From the NCBI RefSeq assembly GCF_900111155.1, contig NZ_FOGG01000013.1, positions 91,700-155,699 of the forward strand: a DNA stretch of 64,000 nucleotides, given 5' to 3'. The translations under genes were made by a program, and so were the position numbers. The DNA is from Pedobacter rhizosphaerae (lineage in GTDB: Bacteria; Bacteroidota; Bacteroidia; Sphingobacteriales; Sphingobacteriaceae). A model generated the notes under the pieces. That model was not told the origin of the DNA. It saw only the letters and a list, made by a program, of their open reading frames with translations, and did no database searches. Below are positions 27,768 to 36,002 of this stretch, piece after piece. Each line of letters starts with the position of its first letter. Position 1 is the first letter of the stretch.

Positions 27768-30700
27768 TCAGCTATTCCGCTTTAAGTCTCTATTTATCGA
27801 ATGATTGTGGGAGAATATTTTTCTATACTTTTTGATGTATTCTGAGGGGTTCATCAAAAACACCTTTTTAAACTGTTCCCTAAAATGTTTGATATCATTC
27901 AATCCAACCATATACATCGTTTCCCTGATTGTATTGTCGGTACTGATAAAAATCTCAGCTGCTTTTCGAAGGCGGATAAAACGGATGAAGCTGTTTGAGG
28001 TATGACCAGAAATCGATTTAATTTTTTTAAAGAGATTTTCCCTCGACATACCTATTTCTTCGGCTAAAATTTTAATGTTAAAATCAGGATTTTCCATGTG
28101 CTTCTCCACGATATTGATGCAGTTGCTTAAAAAGTCTTTATATTCAGCTGAAATCCTGGAACTATTAGGATTGAGTGTAATCTCACTATAAAAATACTTT
28201 TGCAGGCTATTTTTACTTTTTAAAATGCCGGCAATCCTGGCCATCAGCAAATCTTTGTCGAAAGGCTTACTGATAAAATCATCAGCGCCACTTTCTATTC
28301 CTTTGAGTTTAATTTCTGCCGATGTACTTCCTGTGAGCAAAACGATTGGGATGTGGCAAACAGATTCATCTTCTTTCACAATACTACAAAGCTCTACCCC
28401 TCCCATTCCGGCCATCATTACGTCACTGATTACAATATCGGGTAAAAGTTCACGAATAGTCAACAATCCGCTTTCAGCATCCCAGGTATGCATAACCTGA
28501 TAATTGGCGCTAAATATTTCCCGAAGATAGCTGGCAATTTCTTCATTATCATCTACAATCAATATTGTTTTCCTTTCCTCGGAGAGATTATTACCGAGTC
28601 CAGGCTGGCTGTAATCAACAGTATCAGTTTTCAGATCATAATCATTGACCTCATTGATTAACCTAGAACCTTCCTGTACATCGGCTATTAAGAGCGAAGG
28701 ATTGATGTGATTTTTCCCCTTTAAGAGCAGAACATTAAATAAAGTACCCTTACCTTTACTGCTTTGGCAATTGATCTCTCCTCCGTGCATTTCTATGAAA
28801 CTTTTGACCAAATATAGTCCGATCCCAAAGCCAGTTCCTAAAAAACTACTTTTGTCTTCCTGATAAAACCGGTTAAAGATCTTTTCCTGCGATTCTTCGG
28901 GAATACCACAGCCTGAATCCTGAACCAGTATATTGACATCATTAAGGTTTTCCTGTACCCTTACTGTTATCTCTCCCTGGTTAGGCGTAAACTTAAATGA
29001 ATTGGAGAGTAAATTAAAGATTACAATTTCGAGTTTTTCGCGATCGGCAAAAACTTCTACACATTCTGAAGAGGAATAAAAGTTATAATTTATCTGGCAT
29101 GTTTTTGCCTGATTTGTAAAGCAATAGAAAACTTCTTTAACCAGATCAACAATATTGAGTTTTGAGGCTTTGAATGCATCAGCCTCTGCATCAGTTTTGC
29201 TGAATAACAATAACTGATCTACCAGACTTAATAAGCGTTTAGCATTGCGGTAAACAATATTCATACTGCTTATATCTAAATTCTTGTTATCCTGATACAG
29301 CAGGTCTTTTACTGGATTGATAATAAGGGTCAGCGGGGTCCTAAACTCGTGAGAGATATTGGTAAAAAAAGAAAGTTTTTTTTCATTCAGTTCTTTCTCC
29401 TTTTCACTCTCCAGGTGTGCGATTTTTATTTCATATTTAAGTTTTTCCTGTTCTCTTCTATAAGAAATGTAGACATACCCTCCCAGAACTATAAGCCCCG
29501 AATATAGCAAATATGCCCACCAGGTATGATACCAGGGTGGATTGATGGTGATAATCAAAGTGGTTAATTGCTTATTCCAAACCCCATCATTGTTGGATGC
29601 TTTAACCTCAAACCGGTAGCTTCCCGGATTCAGGTTTGTATAAGTGGCCTTTCTTTGGTTGCCAACCTCATTCCACTTTTCATCAAAACCAACCAGCCTG
29701 TAGGCATATCTATTCTTAGGGGTAGAGGCAAAGTTAAGGGCAACAAATTCCAATGAAAAAACACTTTGGTCATGGGCAAGGATAATCTCCTTTGCGATAT
29801 TGAGGTTATCCTTTAAAGGGCCGTTCGGATCAGGAAGGACAGTTTTATTAAAGAGTTGAAAATCGGTGATATATACAGGGTAAACAGTGGTATCTGTTAA
29901 AATTTGCTTTGGATCAAAATACAGGTATCCTTTATTTCCGGCAACAAAAATTTCTCGCTCACTGTTTGCTATTACCGTATTTACCGACAACCCATCGGTT
30001 TCATCAAAATTTCTTATCTCTTTGGTTATGGTGTTTAGACTAGATACGCCATTTTCTGTAGTGAGCCATATTGTACCTTGCCGGTCTTCAGTGATTTCCT
30101 TAAATATATTACTGGAAAAACCATCCTTTTTGGCATAGGTAATAAAGCGGTGATTATTCAGGTCATATTTATTCAGTCCATCCGTGGTACATACCCAGAT
30201 ATTTTTTTTTGAATCGGTATAAATGGCATTAATCACATTACTGCTTAATCCTTTATAGTAGCGGTCAGTTGTCATGATGGACTGAAAATGGCCAGTCTTC
30301 ATATCAAAAATATTGATCCCTCCGCCATACGTACCTACCCAGATCTTCCCATCCGGCGCTTTGGCCAGATTATAGGTATGGTTATTATTTATAGATAGCG
30401 GATTATCCGGTTGGTTATAATAATGCTTAAACTGGTTCCGGTAAAGATCGTAAACCTTTATTCCAGCGTCTGTTGCCAGCACATAAATACCGCGCTCTAC
30501 TTCCAGAATATCCCTAAAAACATCTTCATTAAAAAGATTGCCAAGAACAGAATGATGGGAATGGTGGGTAAAATGCTTCCCGCGTTCATCATAGCTGTCA
30601 AAACCATCTTCGGTAAGTATCCATAGGGTATTCTGGCTATCAAGATAAAGCCTACTAACATTATTACTGGTTAAGCTATTATTATTATCTTCCTTGACGA

Positions 30701-31871
30701 AAGTTTCAACTTTCAGCGATTTTATATTTATCCGTGAAAGTCCATTATTGGTACCCAACCAAATAACCGGGTGTTGAACAACAATACTCGTCACCTCCCG
30801 GTTAACGAGCGATAATGAATTAAGCCTGAACTTATGTGCTGTTTTATTTATTTTATGGAGTCCGTTTCTGGCATTGATCCATATTACGCCTTCATTATCT
30901 TTATAGGAATCCCCGTAAGCAAAATTTTGGATGTTGCCGATTTTAGTCCATTCATTTAAACGGGTATCCAGAAAATAGAAACCATCATCCTGCCCGACAA
31001 GTATAGATTGCTGGTCAACATTCATAAGGCTGAAAACGGTGTATTTACCCTTTTCAGCATGTTTAACTTTTGAAAATCTTGCAGTTGCCGGATTGAACTT
31101 AAAGAGTCCACTCCAATAAGTACCCACCCATATCATACCATCGGTACCATAGCAGAGCGACCAAATGTCATTGGGGTTTTTCTCACCCGTTGCCTGATAT
31201 TGAAGAAAATTCGAGAATGATCTGTTTTTTTTGTCAAACTTATTCAGCCCTCCGCTCCAGTTCCCGAGCCATAGGTTATTCTCCTCATCTTCAATAATTG
31301 AATTGACAGATTTACCCATCATGCTTCCTTTTTTAGATGCGTTTGGCTTGTAAACAATAAATCTTTTTTGCCGGGGTAAATACTCATTAAACCCATCATC
31401 AGTTCCCACCCATATAACCCCGTTTTTATCACACAAAAGGGACCATACTTTATTATTACTCAAAGAACCGGGCTTACTTTCGCTGTGGAAAAATCTGGTG
31501 AAAGTTTCAGACAAAGGATCAAACAAATTTAATCCGTCCATCGTGGCTACCCATATCCTGCCGTTATGATCTTCACAAAGGGCATTGATATAGTTATTGG
31601 TGATCGAATTATCATCGTTAATTTTAGCAGAGAAAACTTTGAAATGATAACCATCAAAACGGCAAAGCCCATTTTCTGTCCCTACCCAGACAAATCCCCT
31701 CTTGTCTTTAAGTGTTGCTGTAGTATTTTTTGATGGAAGCCCGTCGGTTAGCTTATAGGTTTTGATATCTCCCTCTGCTGGCACCCTTATGCCTGCAGGC
31801 TGGCAAAAGGAAACCTTAAGACTCAACATGATCAGGCAAAATGAAAATAATAACATCCTGATTATAATCAT
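27768..31871 (-). CDS. Hybrid two-component system sensor/regulator (HTCS)
   Basis: One-protein signal transducer typical of Bacteroidetes PULs. A signal peptide (1-23) leads a periplasmic pair of Reg_prop beta-propellers (about 35-660; repeated GxIWVGTxxGL phrases), then a Y_Y_Y Ig-like domain (about 710-780) and one membrane helix (about 784-803). The HisKA domain has His841 in NISHEFRTPLTL. The HATPase has NLLSNSFKFT, DSGCGIPE and GTGFGIGLYLVK. The receiver has the acceptor Asp1150 (DIVISDVMM) and Lys1202 (SKPFD), and the tail is an AraC-type HTH (about 1250-1350). All catalytic residues are present, so it should be active. Such sensors bind oligosaccharides in the periplasm and activate the nearby PUL. 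1367 residues, normal length. Confidence 0.96.
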   Translation of the reverse strand: MIIIRMLLFSFCLIMLSLKVSFCQPAGIRVPAEGDIKTYKLTDGLPSKNTTATLKDKRGFVWVGTENGLCRFDGYHFKVFSAKINDDNSITNNYINALCEDHNGRIWVATMDGLNLFDPLSETFTRFFHSESKPGSLSNNKVWSLLCDKNGVIWVGTDDGFNEYLPRQKRFIVYKPNASKKGSMMGKSVNSIIEDEENNLWLGNWSGGLNKFDKKNRSFSNFLQYQATGEKNPNDIWSLCYGTDGMIWVGTYWSGLFKFNPATARFSKVKHAEKGKYTVFSLMNVDQQSILVGQDDGFYFLDTRLNEWTKIGNIQNFAYGDSYKDNEGVIWINARNGLHKINKTAHKFRLNSLSLVNREVTSIVVQHPVIWLGTNNGLSRINIKSLKVETFVKEDNNNSLTSNNVSRLYLDSQNTLWILTEDGFDSYDERGKHFTHHSHHSVLGNLFNEDVFRDILEVERGIYVLATDAGIKVYDLYRNQFKHYYNQPDNPLSINNNHTYNLAKAPDGKIWVGTYGGGINIFDMKTGHFQSIMTTDRYYKGLSSNVINAIYTDSKKNIWVCTTDGLNKYDLNNHRFITYAKKDGFSSNIFKEITEDRQGTIWLTTENGVSSLNTITKEIRNFDETDGLSVNTVIANSEREIFVAGNKGYLYFDPKQILTDTTVYPVYITDFQLFNKTVLPDPNGPLKDNLNIAKEIILAHDQSVFSLEFVALNFASTPKNRYAYRLVGFDEKWNEVGNQRKATYTNLNPGSYRFEVKASNNDGVWNKQLTTLIITINPPWYHTWWAYLLYSGLIVLGGYVYISYRREQEKLKYEIKIAHLESEKEKELNEKKLSFFTNISHEFRTPLTLIINPVKDLLYQDNKNLDISSMNIVYRNAKRLLSLVDQLLLFSKTDAEADAFKASKLNIVDLVKEVFYCFTNQAKTCQINYNFYSSSECVEVFADREKLEIVIFNLLSNSFKFTPNQGEITVRVQENLNDVNILVQDSGCGIPEESQEKIFNRFYQEDKSSFLGTGFGIGLYLVKSFIEMHGGEINCQSSKGKGTLFNVLLLKGKNHINPSLLIADVQEGSRLINEVNDYDLKTDTVDYSQPGLGNNLSEERKTILIVDDNEEIASYLREIFSANYQVMHTWDAESGLLTIRELLPDIVISDVMMAGMGGVELCSIVKEDESVCHIPIVLLTGSTSAEIKLKGIESGADDFISKPFDKDLLMARIAGILKSKNSLQKYFYSEITLNPNSSRISAEYKDFLSNCINIVEKHMENPDFNIKILAEEIGMSRENLFKKIKSISGHTSNSFIRFIRLRKAAEIFISTDNTIRETMYMVGLNDIKHFREQFKKVFLMNPSEYIKKYRKIFSHNHSINRDLKRNS

Positions 31872-32124
31872 AGTGTGTCAGATATTTGGTTTAGACATTT
31901 TAATGATATGCCAATACAGAGATAATAATTGAATAAAGGTCTATCCCTTAATGTTAATATAATTATTTAACTTGAAACAAGTTCCTGCACTGTTATTTTT
32001 TTTCTGAAAATGCTATTCATGGGAAATTTGCCAGAGAGTTTTTTTACTATGATTCCTTTACAATTACAGCAAATGATATGCCTGATAGGAGGTTTTTAAC
32101 ATTAAACCAGGATCGGGCTATATT

Positions 32125-33147
32125 TTAAAAGAGATTACATATCAATCCTCGGTCAGCCAATTCCTGCCAGAATGATTTAGGAACATCATGTTGGGCCATT
32201 GCTATATTTTCAGCGACCTTGTGAGGTTTTGATGTACTCATAGCGATGCTTTTTATCCCGGAGAAACTCCTGGCATACTGATAACAAACTACCGCAGGCA
32301 ACAGATTATACTGATCACAGATTTCATAAAAGTCAGCACGCCAGTTAATGAGTTCCATGTCTTCCTTCACATTGATATCAAGTAAACGATAATTATAATA
32401 ATCACTGCCTGTTAAAAAACCGCCGTTAAAAATAGCGGAGTTGATGACAGGTATATTATTTTTTTCCAGTTCGGATACAAAATCTATCAGCTCAATTGGA
32501 TGAGAGATAATGGTCAGGCTATTGGCGATCATCACCCAGTCAAGTCTAACCTCCCTGGAAATTTTACGTATAATTTTCCAATCTTTTGCGCCAATCCCTA
32601 CTGCCTCCACCTTTCCAAGTGATTTAAGTTCCATCAGGGCACGATAAGCTTCCAGGATATCCTGGTAACGTTTTTGATAATCGGAATCATCTATGGCTGC
32701 AAGAAGATATTCATCGGGGTCATGAACAGATACATATTGGGCATTGTAGTCCCCCAAAAGTTCGTTACCCTGTTCAAAACACTCCAGGATCCCCTGGTAA
32801 CTGATTCTTTGAACAGCATCATACTTAAGATCCTTCCATACACCTGGTTCAAAAGTGGGTTCGCTACCGACAAGTTCAGTTCTAAACCAGCCCAGTTTAT
32901 TTGATATGATTACTTTCGAGTGTGCAGCCCTACAATCTGCCAAACAGGCTCCCAATACCTCAAGAGAAAGCCCCGCACCATATTTCCCAGCGGTATCAAA
33001 AAAAGCGGTATCCCCTGAAGAGGACAGACAAGCCTCAACAATTAGCTTCTTGTTCGCATAGGTTTCAGCCTTGTAAATATTTCCAAGCCCACTGGTTCCG
33101 AATACAAATGGGGGTATCTGTAATGTTGCCCGTCCTTGCTTACTCAC
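32125..33147 (-). CDS. Aldo/keto reductase, L-fucose (D-threo-aldose) 1-dehydrogenase type
   Basis: NAD(P)-dependent oxidoreductase of the AKR TIM-barrel fold. The catalytic tetrad is visible: Asp51 and Tyr56 (FFDTAGKYGAGLSE-like, here GLSLE), Lys84 (ISNKLGW) and His142 (VSVHDPDEY). The pattern FGTSGLGNIY at the N-terminus and HDPDEY fit the L-fucose/D-threo-aldose dehydrogenase branch, which oxidises L-fucose to fuconolactone. It starts eight bases inside the end of the mutarotase gene, which strongly implies coupled translation and a shared sugar. The adjacent alpha-L-fucosidase fits fucose as that sugar. The exact substrate is inferred; L-galactose, D-arabinose or L-rhamnose oxidation are alternatives. 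No lactonase or dehydratase is in the window. Confidence 0.88.
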   Translation of the reverse strand: MSKQGRATLQIPPFVFGTSGLGNIYKAETYANKKLIVEACLSSSGDTAFFDTAGKYGAGLSLEVLGACLADCRAAHSKVIISNKLGWFRTELVGSEPTFEPGVWKDLKYDAVQRISYQGILECFEQGNELLGDYNAQYVSVHDPDEYLLAAIDDSDYQKRYQDILEAYRALMELKSLGKVEAVGIGAKDWKIIRKISREVRLDWVMIANSLTIISHPIELIDFVSELEKNNIPVINSAIFNGGFLTGSDYYNYRLLDINVKEDMELINWRADFYEICDQYNLLPAVVCYQYARSFSGIKSIAMSTSKPHKVAENIAMAQHDVPKSFWQELADRGLICNLF

Positions 33148-33502
33148 TTACCTTATCTTTTTTCTTTACACTATCCAGTTCAAATATCCTATCCATCAAT
33201 ATCCACTTCTCCCCTTGCTTTGCAAAGGGCAGGGGCTGCTGAAATTTCCACATCAGGTTTTCCCACTCCTGGACTTTTTCATTGAGCTGGTCCATCTCCT
33301 GCTTGCGGGAAAAACTGAAATCTTCGGTTGTTTCCATCAACATAAAAAGCCGGTTTGAAATCCTGAAAATTTCCATCTTTAAAATTCCGGAACTGATGAT
33401 ACTATCTGTTACCTCAGGCCAGCTTTTTTTATGATAATTTTCATATTCAGCGATAAGTTCAGCATCATCGATAAGATCGAGCGCCAATGCATATTTTTTC
33501 AT
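33140..33502 (-). CDS. RhaM-family sugar mutarotase (L-rhamnose/L-fucose mutarotase)
   Basis: Small dimeric alpha/beta ferredoxin-like enzyme that interconverts alpha and beta anomers of a 6-deoxy sugar. The family pattern is seen as ALALDLIDDAELIAEYENYH, SWPEVTDSIISSGILKMEIF and RLFMLMETTEDF, including the conserved His24 and the Trp/Glu region. The usual C-terminal tryptophan pair appears as EWENLMWKFQQPLP. 120 residues. Its 3' end overlaps the aldo/keto reductase start. Together they suggest that free L-fucose released by the upstream-encoded fucosidase is anomerised and then oxidised. Family members assort with either rhamnose or fucose pathways, so the sugar is inferred from neighbours. 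Confidence 0.88.
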   Translation of the reverse strand: MKKYALALDLIDDAELIAEYENYHKKSWPEVTDSIISSGILKMEIFRISNRLFMLMETTEDFSFSRKQEMDQLNEKVQEWENLMWKFQQPLPFAKQGEKWILMDRIFELDSVKKKDKVSE

Positions 33503-33679
33503 CTTATATTGCTTATTTTAAAATAATTATAACGGAAAAAAGGACAGAAAACTCTTCCGTGGGTTATACAGTTGACTGATAAACGGAATAACGATATTTG
33601 TTAGTTTCTGAACCAAGGAACTGGCAAAACGCCAGCCCTTTCCAGAGAACGATAACCAAAATTAATATTCGCTATGGTT

Positions 33680-35344
33680 TTAAATAATCATTAGCGCATT
33701 GGCATAAGAAGCTGCAGGCTGTTGCTGAGGAAAATATACCTTAAGGCCTTCTGCATTTCTTTCAAATTTCAATTCCTGTCCTGTTGCAACGAGCTTGACG
33801 CTATTGATTTTTTCCGGATAGTTCGCACTTCCTTCGGGCAAGCTGGTAATCATTACCGATCCATTTTTCGGCCAGGCCAATACGGTGGCGAAAAGGGCTT
33901 TATCTTTTACGGCAAAGCGTATATCCTTCTCTCCAAAAGGTGCGCCCTTACCTTCATTAAATCCTTGGGCGGTTAAGGCGGCAGATTTTGCCTGTGCCGG
34001 GCCCTCACCAAATATTTTCCATGGGCGAGTTCCGTAAATACTCTCGCCATTGGCTTTCATCCAGATGCCAATATCTTCCACTACTGCACGTTCCAGCTCA
34101 TCTATGGAACCATCTCCCCGAACAGGGACACTGAGCATCAGGTTACCGTTTTTGCTGACCACATCAACCAAGGTATGAATAATTGTTTTGGCAGTTTTGT
34201 AGCCCTTTCTGTTATAAAGACCACGGTCGTAATGCCAGTTGCCAATGCAGGTATCTGTCTGCCAAGGCAATGGCTCAATACTATTGCTCTGGCCGCGTTC
34301 GATATCCCAGACCATTGCTTTTTTTTGATCATCTGAGAGAATTTTACCGGTAATGACAGCGGAGAGTTTACCCTTGTCTTTGATACTCTTATTGTAAAAA
34401 TGGGCAGCAATTTTCAAACCTGCATTACTGATAGGCCACATCGGAAATTGTGAATCATCAAAATAAATCATATCCGGATTGTACTTATTAATGAGATCGA
34501 TGGTCCGGTTGTAAAATTTATCTATATAGGCTTTTGTTGGAGGGGTGACACCATTGCCCCAATGCCATTGCTTATGGATCATCCCGTTATCCTCACTGTT
34601 TTCGCTCAACTTATGGTCCTGGGCATACAATTCCTGAGGATCTAGTCCTTCCCACCATTTGCCCTTCCCATCCTTTTTGGTCAATTTACCATCATATGGA
34701 ACTCCTGCCAAAGGCCCGGTTTTGTCAGACCGCTGAGCGGTTTCAAACCAACTCCAGGTATGGGCGGCATGAACACTCACTGCAAAAGGCAAACCGTGCT
34801 TCTTCGCCGCTGCTGCCCAGCCTCCGATAATATCCTTTTTAGGGCCCATTTTTAACGAATTCCAGTTCTTTTGGTACTTGCTGTCATACAAATCCAGGTT
34901 ATCGTGATGATTGGCAAGCGCCATAAAATATCTGGCCCCAACGCTTTTGTACAATGAAACCAGCGCCTCAGGATCCCATTTATCAGCCTTCCAGACATTA
35001 ATCACATCCTTAAAACCAAATACAGAAGGATGTCCATACTTTTCGACATGATATTTATACTTCCAATGCCCTTCCATATACATTTCCCGGGCATACCAAT
35101 CTCCTGCCTCAGGCTCACACTGTGGTCCCCAGTGGGCCCACATCCCAAACTTGGCATCCCTAAACCAATCAGGGGTTTGATAATTGGAAAGTGATTCCCA
35201 GGTCGGCTTGAAAGGGCCTGCCATGATTTTCTCGACGAATTCCTTAACAGCTTCGTCAGCTACTGCAAAAGCAGAAAGTTTGCTGCTGATTAAAATTCCA
35301 GGAATACCTACGGCGAGACTTTGAATGAGTTTTCTACGGTTCAT
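33680..35344 (-). CDS. Alpha-L-fucosidase, family GH29, with Tat-like signal
   Basis: Retaining exo-fucosidase. The N-terminus MNRRKLIQSLAVGIPG has a twin-arginine pair followed by a mild hydrophobic stretch, suggesting Tat export of a folded enzyme to the periplasm. The family hallmark WFRDAKFGMWAHWGPQ spans 60-75 and ANHHDNLDLYDSKY follows at 144-157. Asp296 in MIYFDDSQF is the expected nucleophile. The C-terminal beta-sandwich covers about 440-554. The acid/base residue of GH29 is poorly conserved and I cannot place it. The gene lies between GH31 and the mutarotase-dehydrogenase pair, all on one strand but with 170-650 base gaps, so they are probably co-regulated rather than one operon. 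Confidence 0.94.
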   Translation of the reverse strand: MNRRKLIQSLAVGIPGILISSKLSAFAVADEAVKEFVEKIMAGPFKPTWESLSNYQTPDWFRDAKFGMWAHWGPQCEPEAGDWYAREMYMEGHWKYKYHVEKYGHPSVFGFKDVINVWKADKWDPEALVSLYKSVGARYFMALANHHDNLDLYDSKYQKNWNSLKMGPKKDIIGGWAAAAKKHGLPFAVSVHAAHTWSWFETAQRSDKTGPLAGVPYDGKLTKKDGKGKWWEGLDPQELYAQDHKLSENSEDNGMIHKQWHWGNGVTPPTKAYIDKFYNRTIDLINKYNPDMIYFDDSQFPMWPISNAGLKIAAHFYNKSIKDKGKLSAVITGKILSDDQKKAMVWDIERGQSNSIEPLPWQTDTCIGNWHYDRGLYNRKGYKTAKTIIHTLVDVVSKNGNLMLSVPVRGDGSIDELERAVVEDIGIWMKANGESIYGTRPWKIFGEGPAQAKSAALTAQGFNEGKGAPFGEKDIRFAVKDKALFATVLAWPKNGSVMITSLPEGSANYPEKINSVKLVATGQELKFERNAEGLKVYFPQQQPAASYANALMII

Positions 35345-36002
35345 ATCGATTTGGTTAGCATATTTGTGTCAAAACAAATTTATCGATAGATGCGTTCATA
35401 AATTTATAATTAAAAGACTTCTTTTTATACTAATCCGACTTTTCAACGGCTTTACTCCATTGTAACCAGATTTTTATATTGAGCTTTTCAATACTAAGTG
35501 TGAAGTTACGTCCAGCATTGCAGAGAAATAATGTCAAGTGCCTTTTCAAACAACCTACCCTTGATTTGCTGAGTAGTAATCAAATCTTTAGAACGACCCT
35601 GGTTTCTCTCCATAAGATTAATGATGAGCTGACAACAAATCCCCCCCTACATTTATCTAATTACCCCTCTTTACTGAAATTTATTTTACTGAAATTGCCC
35701 CTAGTCTAAATAGGCTATAAATTGATGCACAATCAAACCGTATTTTATCCTTTACATCGAAGAATTGAATATTGTCCTTATATATTTTGTTTTAAAGCTC
35801 AAACTTCAAGGGATTTTATAACAGCCTAAGTTAAGGGATAATCCCTAAACTGCAAACTTGATGATTAAATTGATAGAGGAAAGATACCAGTAAGCCCCTT
35901 CCTCTATCAATATACAATGGTCTAAAGTCAAGGCCAGTAAATTTTAAAAGGGTAAAATTTCAAGGTAAAAATGCTCCGGTTTTCACCCGATGTTAAGCAA
36001 TC
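35345..36002. other. Intergenic region with a 12-bp inverted repeat
   Basis: 658 bases between the GH31 stop and the GH29 start. A minus-strand TAAATTTG (35375-35382) lies about 30 bases before the fucosidase ATG and fits the -7 consensus, but no TTTG lies about 20 bases further upstream. The hairpin at 35870-35910 lies on the GH31 side. No gene is credible here; short open frames lack any family signature. Confidence 0.5.
35870..35910. terminator. Perfect 12-bp inverted repeat after the GH31 gene
   Basis: TTGATAGAGGAA (35870-35881) and TTCCTCTATCAA (35899-35910) are exact inverted copies around a 17-base loop, about 95 bases after the GH31 stop. No T run follows on the minus strand, so it is either a weak or factor-dependent terminator, an mRNA 3' stabiliser, or an operator. 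Confidence 0.45.
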
